A stretch of DNA of 64,000 nt, taken from CAVYYW01 sp963772845. Lineage in GTDB: Bacteria; Bacillota; Bacilli; Bacillales; Sporolactobacillaceae. A program made the translations under genes and the position numbers. Below, piece by piece: positions 29,338 to 38,325 of the stretch (positions are counted from its first letter, which is position 1; the number at the start of each line of letters is the position of its first letter). The stretch lies in the NCBI GenBank assembly GCA_963772845.1, contig CAVYYW010000016.1, forward strand, positions 169,626-233,625. Direction: 5' to 3'. The notes beneath the pieces are model-generated. The model made no database searches, was not told where the DNA came from, and worked only from the letters and a program-made list of their open reading frames with translations.

Positions 29338-30717
29338 ATGCCAAATCGCTATGCGGTGATTTTGGGGGCCGGAAAAGGCACTCGAATGAAATCGAAACTA
29401 TATAAAGTATTGCACCCTGTTTGTGGGAAACCGATGATTCAGCATGTTGTGGATCAAATCAGCGGATTGAACTTCAAAAAGATCATTACCATCTTAGGCT
29501 ACGGTGGTGAGGCCGTTGAAAAACAACTGGGGGATCAGGTTTCCTATTCTGTACAGAAAGAACAACTGGGAACGGCTCACGCTGTTCAGCAGGCCGCTTC
29601 GGTTCTGGAAGGAAAAGAAGGAACAACGGTTGTGCTGTGTGGGGACACCCCATTAATTACAAGTGAGACCATTCAGGATCTCCTTTCTTATCATGAGAAA
29701 GAACATGCGGCGGTCAGTGTATTAACCGCCATTATGGACAACCCTACTGGATATGGCCGTATCATTCGGGATGGTTCCGGGCATGTTGCTGAAATCGTGG
29801 AGCAAAAGGACGCTTCAGAAGAGCAAAGGACGATCCAGGAAATCAGTACCGGGATTTTCTGTTTTGATAATAAAAAGCTCTTTGAAGCCTTAAAACTCGT
29901 GAAAAACGATAACGTTCAAGGTGAATATTATCTTCCTGATGTTATAAGTATCCTTAAAAAAGATAACGAAGCAGTGACTGGCTTTGTGACTTCTTCGTAT
30001 GAAGAGACAATTGGGGTTAATGACCGGCTCGCTTTATCTTCAGCGGAGAAAATTATGAAAAATCGTATCAATGAGCGCCACATGAAAGAGGGCGTAACAA
30101 TTATTGATCCCGATAATACTTATATTTCTGCGAATACTATTATTGGAAGCGATACAATCATTTATCCGGGAACCACATTAACCGGAGAAGTTATCATTGG
30201 GGAAGATTGTGAGATTGGTCCTCAAACAGAAATTAAGAACAGCAGGATTGGTGAGGGCACGAAGGTGAAACAGTCTGTTATCCACGACAGTTTCGTTGGC
30301 AGACAGGCAGCGATTGGTCCGTTTGCACACATCAGACCGCAGTCCGAAATTCAGGATCGTGTCAAGATCGGCAACTTTGTGGAAGTCAAAAAGTCCATTA
30401 TGGAAGAAGGCAGCAAAGCGTCTCACCTCAGTTATATTGGGGATGCGGAGATTGGCAAGGGCGTCAATCTTGGGTGCGGATCCATTACAGTTAATTATGA
30501 TGGATTGAATAAGCACTTAACCCGAGTGGAAGACGGTGCTTTTATTGGTTGTAATGTCAATCTTATTGCGCCCGTAACGGTTGGAAAGAACGCATTTGTG
30601 GCAGCTGGTTCTACTGTAACTGATAATGTGGACGCACATGCCCTGTCCATTGCTAGAGCTCGTCAGGTCAACAAGGAAAACTATACAGATAAAATGAATG
30701 CTAAGAAAAACAAGTGA
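29338..30717 (+). CDS. glmU: Bifunctional GlcNAc-1-P uridylyltransferase/glucosamine-1-P acetyltransferase
   Basis: GlmU, 459 aa, makes UDP-GlcNAc for peptidoglycan and teichoic acids. The N-terminal nucleotidyltransferase has LGAGKGTRM (9-17) and K at 23 in LYKVLH. From about 250 a left-handed beta-helix acetyltransferase domain follows, with isoleucine-rich hexapeptides and HLSYIGDAEIGKGVNLGCG. ATG start with GGAGG upstream. The prs gene follows within 17 nt. Confidence 0.97.
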   Translation: MPNRYAVILGAGKGTRMKSKLYKVLHPVCGKPMIQHVVDQISGLNFKKIITILGYGGEAVEKQLGDQVSYSVQKEQLGTAHAVQQAASVLEGKEGTTVVLCGDTPLITSETIQDLLSYHEKEHAAVSVLTAIMDNPTGYGRIIRDGSGHVAEIVEQKDASEEQRTIQEISTGIFCFDNKKLFEALKLVKNDNVQGEYYLPDVISILKKDNEAVTGFVTSSYEETIGVNDRLALSSAEKIMKNRINERHMKEGVTIIDPDNTYISANTIIGSDTIIYPGTTLTGEVIIGEDCEIGPQTEIKNSRIGEGTKVKQSVIHDSFVGRQAAIGPFAHIRPQSEIQDRVKIGNFVEVKKSIMEEGSKASHLSYIGDAEIGKGVNLGCGSITVNYDGLNKHLTRVEDGAFIGCNVNLIAPVTVGKNAFVAAGSTVTDNVDAHALSIARARQVNKENYTDKMNAKKNK

Positions 30718-30733
30718 TGGAGGGACCACTAGC

Positions 30734-31684
30734 ATGGCCAACTATTTAGATCCTAATTTAAAGGTTTTCAGCCTGAATTCCAATCCCGAATTATCAAAGG
30801 AAATAGCTAAGCACATCGGTATTAACTTAGGTAAATGTTCTGTAACCTCATTCAGTGATGGGGAAATTCAAATTAATATTGAAGAAAGTATTCGCGGCTG
30901 TGATGTGTATGTCATTCAATCCACCTGTGAACCGGTTAACAAGCATTTAATGGAATTACTGATTATGATTGATGCACTTAAGCGGGCTTCGGCTAAAACC
31001 ATCAATGTGGTCCTTCCGTATTACGGTTACGCCCGTCAGGACAGAAAGGCGAGAGCACGTGAACCGATTACTGCGAAGCTTGTGGCGAATCTTTTAGAAA
31101 CAGCAGGAGCGACCCGGGTTATTACACTGGATCTCCATGCTTCACAAATTCAAGGATTTTTCGATATTCCTGTTGACCAATTATTAGGTGTGCCTATCCT
31201 CTCTGATTATTTTCTAAGCAAAGCTCTTGATGATCTTGTCATTGTATCGCCGGATCACGGCGGTGTGACGCGTGCAAGAAAGATGGCTGACCGACTAAAG
31301 GCGCCAATTGCAATTATTGATAAAAGAAGACCCAAGCCTAATGTTTCTGAGGTCATGAATATTATCGGTAACATTGAAGGCAGAACAGCGATTATTATAG
31401 ATGATATTATTGATACAGCTGGGACGATTACGCTTGCTGCTAACGCTTTAATCGAGAGCGGAGCGAAGGACGTATATGCGTGTTGTACTCACCCGGTACT
31501 ATCAGGTCCAGCAATTGAGCGTATTGAAAATTCTTCTATTTCTGAGTTAGTGGTAGCAAATACCATACCGCTTCCTGAAGAAAAGAAAATCGATAAAATA
31601 ACTCAGTTATCTGTCGCCCCTTTGCTGGGAGAAGCAATTATTTGTGTGCATGAAAAACTTTCTGTAAGCAAGCTTTTTGACTGA
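30734..31684 (+). CDS. prs: Ribose-phosphate pyrophosphokinase
   Basis: PRPP synthase, 316 aa, converts ribose-5-P and ATP to PRPP for purines, pyrimidines, His and Trp. The catalytic flexible loop YYGYARQDRKARAREPI and the PRPP loop DDIIDTAGT (about 222-230) are intact. The ATG at 30734 has GGAGGG about 9 nt upstream; a longer frame inside glmU is rejected. Length equals the family norm. Order glmU-prs-ctc matches B. subtilis. Confidence 0.97.
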   Translation: MANYLDPNLKVFSLNSNPELSKEIAKHIGINLGKCSVTSFSDGEIQINIEESIRGCDVYVIQSTCEPVNKHLMELLIMIDALKRASAKTINVVLPYYGYARQDRKARAREPITAKLVANLLETAGATRVITLDLHASQIQGFFDIPVDQLLGVPILSDYFLSKALDDLVIVSPDHGGVTRARKMADRLKAPIAIIDKRRPKPNVSEVMNIIGNIEGRTAIIIDDIIDTAGTITLAANALIESGAKDVYACCTHPVLSGPAIERIENSSISELVVANTIPLPEEKKIDKITQLSVAPLLGEAIICVHEKLSVSKLFD

Positions 31685-31734
31685 GCGTTAAAGGAAAAGC
31701 CCCTTTTTTCAACAGTAGAAACTTTTCGATGAAT

Positions 31735-31759
31735 GTTTGAAATATGACAGATCGGGTAA
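31735..31759 (+). promoter_or_regulatory. sigma-B-type promoter of ctc
   Basis: GTTTGA (31735-31740), 13-bp spacer, GGGTAA (31754-31759) match the sigma-B consensus. ctc is a classic general-stress gene in B. subtilis, so the element fits its context. Confidence 0.8.
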
Positions 31760-31787
31760 AGGTATAACAGAGAAAGGGAGTGTCTTG

Positions 31788-32432
31788 ATGGCAAATTTAA
31801 CAGTAAGCGAAAGAGCGCATAAAAAACATTCTACAACCAGAAAATTAAGATCCGAGGGAAGAGTCCCTGCGGTCGTATATGGAAAGAATGTAGGAAATCA
31901 AACGATTTCTGTAGAAGAAAGTGAAATGCTTAAGCTTTTTAACAGCGAAGGCAAGAATGCAATTATTAATTTAACGATTGGAAGCGGCAAAGCCTTTTCT
32001 GTAATGGCGCATGATATTCAATTTGACCGCTTGAAGAACGAAATTATCCACATTGATTTCCTTGAAATTGATATGAAATCCGAAATAGAAGCAGAAGTGC
32101 CGCTTCACTTAACTGGTGAAGCAGCAGGAGACAAAGACGGCGGTGTCGTTAACCAGACGGTTAATGAGTTAATGATTAAAGCCTTGCCTTCAAATCTGCC
32201 GAATTTCCTTGAGGTTGATATTTCAGCCCTTGAAGTTGGTGATTCATTACAGGTTTCAGACATTAAGGTAACCGGTGACTTCGAAATTGTCGATGACAAT
32301 GAGGAAATCATCGTATCTATAACGCCTCCAACCCCAGTTGAAGAAGAACCTGAGACGGAAGAAGAGGAAGATGTTGAACCTGAGGCAACTGAAGAGAAGC
32401 TGGATGATGATCGACCTGGAAGAGTAGACTGA
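31788..32432 (+). CDS. ctc: General stress protein Ctc (ribosomal protein L25/TL5 family)
   Basis: Ctc, 214 aa, a bL25-type 5S rRNA-binding ribosomal protein with a TL5 extension. The L25 domain (1-95) begins TVSERAHKKHSTTRKLRSEG, and the C-terminal TL5 beta domain ends near 185 before a highly acidic tail. GGGAG lies 6-7 nt before the ATG at 31788. A sigma-B-type promoter stands 29 nt upstream. Confidence 0.95.
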   Translation: MANLTVSERAHKKHSTTRKLRSEGRVPAVVYGKNVGNQTISVEESEMLKLFNSEGKNAIINLTIGSGKAFSVMAHDIQFDRLKNEIIHIDFLEIDMKSEIEAEVPLHLTGEAAGDKDGGVVNQTVNELMIKALPSNLPNFLEVDISALEVGDSLQVSDIKVTGDFEIVDDNEEIIVSITPPTPVEEEPETEEEEDVEPEATEEKLDDDRPGRVD

Positions 32433-32440
32433 TAAGTTAT

Positions 32441-32479
32441 ATAAAGCAGGCGCAACCTGTTAAGGGGCGCCTGCTTTAT
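32441..32479 (+). terminator. ctc terminator
   Basis: ATAAAGCAGGCG ... CGCCTGCTTTAT palindrome just after the ctc stop; the T tract is weak. Confidence 0.7.
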
Positions 32480-32686
32480 ACTGGTAAAAGAAAGCGAAAT
32501 GTTTAGAGCAAGCTGTTTTAATTAATCAAAAGCATAAATTCAGGGTAGAAGTTTGTAATGTGTGATTTACACAGCGGCGTGTTAGCCAAGCAATCTTTCT
32601 TCTCTATCTGTCCTGCTTCAGTGCCGCTCGTGCCTGGTCAGGACGTTTATGCTTTTCTAATGTATTTGGAATAGGAGTGCGGGAAC

Positions 32687-33247
32687 GTGAAAATGATCGT
32701 TGGTCTAGGGAATCCCGGACGGGAATATGCTTTCACAAGACATAATATTGGATTTGAAGTGGTGGATGCACTTGCGGAAGCATTCAGCATTCCTCTTACG
32801 AAAACCAAGTTTCAAGGGGTTTTCGGTAAAGGAACGATTGACGGCGAAGAAGTGCTTCTCCTTAAACCCCTTACTTATATGAATCTATCGGGTGAGTCGG
32901 TTAGTCCGCTTCTGCAGTACTTTAAAATTGATCCTGAAGATCTTATGGTTGTGTATGATGACCTGGATTTGCCAACAGGGAAGTTGAGATTGAGGATGAA
33001 GGGAAGCGCTGGCGGACACAACGGAATTAAGTCCATTCTCTATCATCTGCAAACTGAAGAATTTAAAAGGCTCAGGATAGGAATTGGCCGCCCAGAAGGC
33101 AGACAGCCGGTGGTGGATTATGTATTAAAGAAATTCTCCAAAGAGCAGGAGCTTGAGGTTCAGGAGGCCATTGATACTGCTATTAAAGCCTGTAAAAGCT
33201 GGATGAAGCAGCCGTTTGAACAGGTGATGAACCAATACAACAGATGA
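32687..33247 (+). CDS. spoVC: Peptidyl-tRNA hydrolase
   Basis: Peptidyl-tRNA hydrolase (Pth, SpoVC), 186 aa, recycles tRNA from drop-off peptidyl-tRNA. GLGNPGREY (6-14), catalytic H19 in TRHNIGF, the VYDDLDLP stretch and GSAGGHNGIKS are all conserved. GTG start with AGGAG upstream; an ATG two codons later is possible. Its stop codon overlaps the -35 of the fin promoter. Confidence 0.96.
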   Translation: MKMIVGLGNPGREYAFTRHNIGFEVVDALAEAFSIPLTKTKFQGVFGKGTIDGEEVLLLKPLTYMNLSGESVSPLLQYFKIDPEDLMVVYDDLDLPTGKLRLRMKGSAGGHNGIKSILYHLQTEEFKRLRIGIGRPEGRQPVVDYVLKKFSKEQELEVQEAIDTAIKACKSWMKQPFEQVMNQYNR

Positions 33248-33275
33248 ATAATTGATCTAAAACTCTCCCATACTA
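33245..33275 (+). promoter_or_regulatory. Consensus sigma-F/sigma-G promoter for fin
   Basis: TGAATA (33245-33250), 18-bp spacer, CATACTA (33269-33275) match the sigma-G consensus at both boxes. The -35 begins with the stop codon of spoVC. Fin is a forespore anti-sigma factor, so the promoter fits. Confidence 0.85.
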
Positions 33276-33310
33276 AAATGACGTCTATTTTAAAGGGAGA
33301 ACTGTCTATT

Positions 33311-33544
33311 ATGGAAATCGTGTATACTTGCCGTCACTGCGGGACAGAGGTGGAAAGCATAAAAGTAACGGAGGCATTCTCTATGGAAAAGCTGGGGTTA
33401 TCATCATTATCGATGGAAGACCGCCTTGAAATGCTTCAATATCAACCGGATGGCAGCCTTCATATTTCAGGAATATGCGAGGATTGTCAGGAAATACTGC
33501 TAAGATACCCTGATTATCATCAGTGGACAACTTTTATACAATGA
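33311..33544 (+). CDS. fin: Anti-sigma-F factor Fin
   Basis: Fin (YabK), 77 aa, inhibits sigma-F in the forespore to allow the switch to sigma-G. It is a small zinc protein with C7-x2-C10 near the N terminus and C56-x2-C59 near the C terminus. The ATG at 33311 has AAAGGGAG about 11 nt upstream; an earlier in-frame start lies over the promoter and is rejected. Gene order spoVC-fin-mfd matches B. subtilis. Confidence 0.94.
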   Translation: MEIVYTCRHCGTEVESIKVTEAFSMEKLGLSSLSMEDRLEMLQYQPDGSLHISGICEDCQEILLRYPDYHQWTTFIQ

Positions 33545-33550
33545 GACATC

Positions 33551-33575
33551 GCTTTGGTGAAACCAAAGCATTTTT
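33551..33575 (+). terminator. fin terminator
   Basis: GCTTTGG-TGAAA-CCAAAGC hairpin followed by ATTTTT. Confidence 0.8.
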
Positions 33576-34018
33576 CTGTTTTTAAAAAAGCATTTTTTAA
33601 AAGAGTACGGCTAATAAAGACTAATTAAGTGCTTTCAACGAGGGTTGCATTCGTATCGAGTAGAAAAAGCAGACTCCTTAGCGTCAAGTGCAGAGGACAC
33701 TGAAAAAGTCCATTTAGAGGTTTCCTACGTTCACTCGGCTGTGGTGATGCTGGAAAATTTGAGACGTCACGTGATTAGCTGATGGCCGCTGAATATCTAT
33801 AGTCATAATTGATTTTTTAAGGATCATCTGGCCACTATCACGTTGATTGAAGCGAGCTGTCTAGAGCGGAAATCAACAACTGCGTCTGAACCTAGAAGTG
33901 CCTATGCGGGAGTCTTGCGGAAAGAAAGTGGATTTCCGCTTAATTAATAGAGTAAATGAACAAGAATATTTGCGAAAAAAGACTTTAAAAAGAGAAATTT
34001 ATAAGTGAGGAGGGGATT
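33576..34018. repeat. fin-mfd gap with decayed intergenic repeats
   Basis: No gene in about 440 nt. GTTGATTGAAGCG (33842) and GCGGAAATCAAC (33866-33877) face each other as the ends of a shortened copy of the repeat at 43452-43592. GCGGGAGTCTTGCGGAAAG (33907-33924) is another fragment. GCGGAAA/TTTCCGC (33917-33939) can form a hairpin. The mfd ribosome-binding site GAGGAGGGG ends the gap. Confidence 0.55.
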
Positions 34019-37000
34019 GTGGTGATTGGGTTAAAGCATTTTTATATGAATCAAGCAAAAGACATGGATACTATTCTTGATGGTTTTGAAGAAGGCATGA
34101 AGCAACAGATGGTTTCTGGCTTAACCAATGCCGCCAAATCATTATGGCTTTCAGGGCTTTACGAAAAACAAAAAAAATCTATGGTTGTGGTGACACACAA
34201 TCTTTTTCAGGCTCAAAAGCTTTACGATGATTTGGAAGAATTGATCGACTCAGAAAACGTCTTTTTATATCCTGTTAATGATTTGATTGCTTCTGAAATT
34301 GCTATAGCAAGTCCTGAATTACGTTCACAACGGATTGATGTGCTGAATCATCTTGCTAAAAAAGAGCGAGGGATTTTTGTTATTCCCATCGCAGGAATGA
34401 AGAGACTGCTTGCACCTCCTGAATTATGGGAAAAGAGTCAGCTGCCATTTAAAGTAGGTGAAGAGGTCGAATTAGAGAAGATTGTGCCTGCTCTTTCTGC
34501 CCTCGGTTACGAAAGAGAAACGATGGTGGCTGCACCTGGAGAATTCAGTCTTCGGGGAGGCATTATCGATATTTATCCGTTGACTGAAGCCAACCCTGTC
34601 CGGATCGAACTATTTGATGTTGAGGTTGATTCCATCCGTTATTTCGATAAAGACTCGCAGCGCTCACTTGATCAGTTAAAAGACATAGTGATTGGGCCGG
34701 CAAAAGAAATTCTCGCTTATGATGAGCAGCTTCAGCTTGGGGCTCAGGAACTGGAAAAAGCCCTTTCCAAAACCCTCGGTTCAATAAAAGATAATGAAGT
34801 AAAGTCTGCTCTGAGTGAAAAGGTAGGTTATGAGATCGAACAACTGAAGGAAGGCCAAGTTTTTCAGGACCTGCCTAAATATTCAGCCCTTTTATATAAA
34901 GGAAATACGACCTTTCTGGATTATTTACCATCAGATTCATTAATGGTGGTGGATGAACTGGGGCGTGTTCAGGAAGTTTCAAAACAGCTCGAAAGTGAAG
35001 AAGCAGAGTGGCAGATGGCTCTTTTGCAAAAAGGGGAAATGGTCAATGGGGTTCCACTTGCTTTAAGCTATGAGGAACTTAATCAGCGAAGAAAACAGCA
35101 AGTGCTTTACATGACGCTTTTTCTTAGGCATCACGGTCACGTTCAGCCGCAGAATATTGTAAATCTGACCTGCCGCTCTATGCAAAATTTCCACGGACAG
35201 ATTCATGTTCTTAAACAGGAGTCCGAGAGATGGAAAAAGAGTCAGTTTGCCACGGTGATTCTGGCTTCGAATCATGAGAGAGCCCGCCGAATGGAGAACG
35301 TTCTCGCTGATTATAATATTGATGCCCAAGTGGTGGACCGCGAAACCCCCCCTGTGGCCGGACATATTCATATTGTGGAAGGCCAGCTTGAATCGGGCTT
35401 TGAGCTTCCGCAGCAGAAGCTCGTCGTTGTAACGGAAAAAGAAGTTTTTAACAGCAAGACGACAAAGCAGCCGAGGCGCAACAAAAAGCTTTCAAATGCA
35501 GAGCGCTTAAAAAGCTATAATGAGCTGAAGACCGGTGATTACGTCGTTCATGTGGATCATGGCATTGGGCGATATATCGGGATTGAAACATTGGAAGTTA
35601 ATGGGGTTCATAAGGACTATCTGCATTTAAGATATAAAGGCACGGATAAACTTTATGTGCCGGTAGAAAAAATTGATCTTGTACAGAAGTATGTTGCCTC
35701 AGAGGGGAAGGAACCTAAGCTTTATCCGCTTGGCGGAACAGAGTGGAAGCGTGTGAAGTCACGTGCGAAATCTTCTGTCCAGGATATCGCGGATGATCTT
35801 ATTAAACTATATGCCGAGAGAGAAGCAAGCGTTGGCCATGCCTTTCAGAAAGATGATGCCGAGCAAAAAGAGTTTGAAGCAGTCTTTCCTTATCAGGAGA
35901 CTGAGGATCAGCTTCAGGCAATCGAAGAAATAAAAAAAGATATGGAAAAAACACGGCCGATGGACCGTCTATTATGCGGAGATGTTGGTTATGGGAAAAC
36001 AGAAGTGGCTCTGCGTGCTGCCTTTAAAGCAATTGCAGAGGGGAAACAGGTTGCCTTTCTTGTACCCACTACCATACTGGCTCAACAACATTTCGAAACC
36101 GCTCTTGAAAGATTCGAAGACTTCCCTGTTAATATTGGGGTGCTTAGTCGTTTTCGGACGCGTAAAGAGCAGCAGGAAACATTGGATGGCCTTAAAAAAG
36201 GAACGATTGATATGGTGATCGGTACGCACCGCGTTCTTTCCAAAGATATTGCTTTTAAGGACCTTGGGTTGCTGATTGTTGATGAAGAGCAGCGTTTTGG
36301 TGTCACCCATAAAGAAAAAATTAAAAAGATGAAAGCAAATGTGGATGTCCTGACGTTAACTGCAACCCCTATTCCGCGGACGCTCCATATGTCAATGCTA
36401 GGCGTAAGAGACCTTTCTGTTATTGAAACACCACCGGAAAACCGCTTTCCTGTGCAAACGTATGTTACGGAATACACGGGCTCCTTAATGCGGGAGGCCA
36501 TTGAGCGTGAGCTGGCGCGTGGCGGCCAGGTTTATTTCCTGTATAACAGGGTGGATTCCATTCACCGGATGGCTGAACAGATTTCCGCGCTCGTACCTAA
36601 TGCGCGTGTAGCCGCCGCTCATGGCCAGATGAAAGAAACAGAGCTGGAAGGCACAATGCTCGACTTTTTAGAAGGAAATTATGACGTCCTTGTCAGTACA
36701 ACAATTATTGAAACAGGCGTGGATATTCCGAACGTCAATACGTTGATTGTTTATGACGCTGATAAAATGGGTCTCTCGCAGCTCTATCAGCTGAGAGGCC
36801 GCGTCGGAAGATCAAATCGTGTCGCTTATTCCTATTTCACATACCAAAAAGATAAAGTCATGAATGAGATTGCAGAGAAACGTTTGCAGGCAATTAAAGA
36901 GTTCACCGAACTAGGTTCCGGCTTCAAAATAGCAATGCGTGACTTGTCTATTAGAGGAGCAGGAAATCTTTTGGGTGCGCAACAGCATGGATTCATTGAT

Positions 37001-37564
37001 TCAGTAGGGTTTGATCTGTATTCACAAATGCTGCAGGAAGCCGTCTCAGAACGACAAGGAAATAAACAAGAGAAAAAACCAGCTGTCCTGACGATGGATA
37101 TCGAAGCAGATGCCTACCTTCCTGACACCTATATTGAAGATTCTTTACAAAAGATAAGTATGTATAAAAAGTTCAAAGCTGCGGATTCGCTGAGAGATAT
37201 TCAGGATCTACAGGACGAATTGATTGATCGCTTTGGTGATTATCCTCAAGAGGTCCATGATTTGTTCGCTGTGACAGAGATCGGGGTTATCTCTAGGCTG
37301 ATGGGAATGGACAGCGTGAAACAGCAGCGCAATCAGCTGCAAATGCATTTTTCTGAAGAAGGTTCTGAACGCGTGGACCGGGTGAAGCTGTTCGAGACGG
37401 TAAGCCGGATTGGTACCGGTGTGGGCCTCGGAGCAGAAAACAATAAAATTGTACTCACAATCAAAGCTTCGCAAAAACACCCAAGTGATCAGCTGCATTA
37501 CTATGCACAGACAGTGGAGAAAATATTTAAAGATCAAACAGCTCTGAAGAAAAAAACAGGATAA
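34019..37564 (+). CDS. mfd: Transcription-repair coupling factor Mfd
   Basis: Mfd, 1181 aa, displaces stalled RNA polymerase and recruits UvrA. A UvrB-like N-terminal module (1 to about 350) is followed by the CarD-like RNA-polymerase-interaction domain starting LKTGDYVVHVDHGIGRYIG (about 501). The helicase has Walker A GDVGYGKTE (about 655-663) and DEEQ (about 755), then the TRG motif and a C-terminal TRCF domain. GTG start, a second GTG one codon later, with GAGGAGGGG upstream. Full length. Confidence 0.97.
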   Translation: MVIGLKHFYMNQAKDMDTILDGFEEGMKQQMVSGLTNAAKSLWLSGLYEKQKKSMVVVTHNLFQAQKLYDDLEELIDSENVFLYPVNDLIASEIAIASPELRSQRIDVLNHLAKKERGIFVIPIAGMKRLLAPPELWEKSQLPFKVGEEVELEKIVPALSALGYERETMVAAPGEFSLRGGIIDIYPLTEANPVRIELFDVEVDSIRYFDKDSQRSLDQLKDIVIGPAKEILAYDEQLQLGAQELEKALSKTLGSIKDNEVKSALSEKVGYEIEQLKEGQVFQDLPKYSALLYKGNTTFLDYLPSDSLMVVDELGRVQEVSKQLESEEAEWQMALLQKGEMVNGVPLALSYEELNQRRKQQVLYMTLFLRHHGHVQPQNIVNLTCRSMQNFHGQIHVLKQESERWKKSQFATVILASNHERARRMENVLADYNIDAQVVDRETPPVAGHIHIVEGQLESGFELPQQKLVVVTEKEVFNSKTTKQPRRNKKLSNAERLKSYNELKTGDYVVHVDHGIGRYIGIETLEVNGVHKDYLHLRYKGTDKLYVPVEKIDLVQKYVASEGKEPKLYPLGGTEWKRVKSRAKSSVQDIADDLIKLYAEREASVGHAFQKDDAEQKEFEAVFPYQETEDQLQAIEEIKKDMEKTRPMDRLLCGDVGYGKTEVALRAAFKAIAEGKQVAFLVPTTILAQQHFETALERFEDFPVNIGVLSRFRTRKEQQETLDGLKKGTIDMVIGTHRVLSKDIAFKDLGLLIVDEEQRFGVTHKEKIKKMKANVDVLTLTATPIPRTLHMSMLGVRDLSVIETPPENRFPVQTYVTEYTGSLMREAIERELARGGQVYFLYNRVDSIHRMAEQISALVPNARVAAAHGQMKETELEGTMLDFLEGNYDVLVSTTIIETGVDIPNVNTLIVYDADKMGLSQLYQLRGRVGRSNRVAYSYFTYQKDKVMNEIAEKRLQAIKEFTELGSGFKIAMRDLSIRGAGNLLGAQQHGFIDSVGFDLYSQMLQEAVSERQGNKQEKKPAVLTMDIEADAYLPDTYIEDSLQKISMYKKFKAADSLRDIQDLQDELIDRFGDYPQEVHDLFAVTEIGVISRLMGMDSVKQQRNQLQMHFSEEGSERVDRVKLFETVSRIGTGVGLGAENNKIVLTIKASQKHPSDQLHYYAQTVEKIFKDQTALKKKTG

Positions 37565-37587
37565 ACGAGAAAAGATTCCCATTTTTA

Positions 37588-37618
37588 TGCATAAATCATC
37601 ATTACCGGTAAAATACTA
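37588..37618 (+). promoter_or_regulatory. sigma-G promoter of spoVT
   Basis: TGCATA (37588-37593), 18-bp spacer, AATACTA (37612-37618) resemble the sigma-G consensus. spoVT is transcribed by sigma-G in B. subtilis. Confidence 0.75.
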
Positions 37619-37684
37619 TCCTAAGGTTGAGTAATTAACAGCTATAAAATGCTGACAATCACGGGAAAGTGAGGCAACTTTTTT

Positions 37685-38227
37685 ATGAAAGCCACTGGTA
37701 TTGTACGCCGTATTGATGACTTGGGACGAGTTGTGATCCCTAAAGAAATTCGAAGAACACAGCGGATTAGAGAAGGAGACCCATTAGAAATTTATGTGGG
37801 CCGTGATGGAGAAGTCATTCTTAAGAAGTATTCACCAATAAATGAGCTAGGTGATTTTGCTCAGGAATATGCTGCTGCATTAGCTGAACATGCCAATCAT
37901 ATTATTTTGATTATTGATCGTGATGCGGTGGTTGCAGTCGCAGGAGGCTCCAAAAAAGATTACTTAGATAAAAGAGTAGGCGAAAAGCTGGAAAAAATCA
38001 TGGAAGATCGCCGGACCAGTAAGGATTCAGCTCCTCTTAATCAGCTCTTGGAAGGAGTGGTTAATGAACAGCCGCTTCCGTATATTGCTGCTCCGATTAT
38101 TGCGGGAGGGGATCCGATCGGTTCCGTACTCCTCATCGGGAAAACAGTGGAGGCCGAACTTGGTCAAGTTGAACAGACACTGATTGAAACAGCCGCCAGC
38201 TTTCTCGCCCGTCAGATGCAGGTCTGA
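37685..38227 (+). CDS. spoVT: Stage V sporulation regulator SpoVT
   Basis: SpoVT, 180 aa, a forespore transcription factor tuning sigma-G genes. An AbrB-like N-terminal domain (1-52, MKATGIVRRIDDLGRVVIPKE) is joined to a C-terminal GAF domain (about 56-180). GTGAGGCAAC precedes the ATG. It resembles AbrB in the first 50 residues but belongs to the longer family. Position after mfd matches B. subtilis. Confidence 0.97.
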   Translation: MKATGIVRRIDDLGRVVIPKEIRRTQRIREGDPLEIYVGRDGEVILKKYSPINELGDFAQEYAAALAEHANHIILIIDRDAVVAVAGGSKKDYLDKRVGEKLEKIMEDRRTSKDSAPLNQLLEGVVNEQPLPYIAAPIIAGGDPIGSVLLIGKTVEAELGQVEQTLIETAASFLARQMQV

Positions 38228-38244
38228 GGATATGAGTTGATATT

Positions 38245-38284
38245 AGATCCTATCTTAAAGTAACCCTTTGAGATAGGATCTTTT
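38245..38284 (+). terminator. spoVT terminator
   Basis: AGATCCTATCT ... AGATAGGATCT hairpin followed by TTT. Confidence 0.8.
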
Positions 38285-38325
38285 GCTGTTCACGCTTTTT
38301 TGTTCAGCGTTTAACACGTTTCGCC

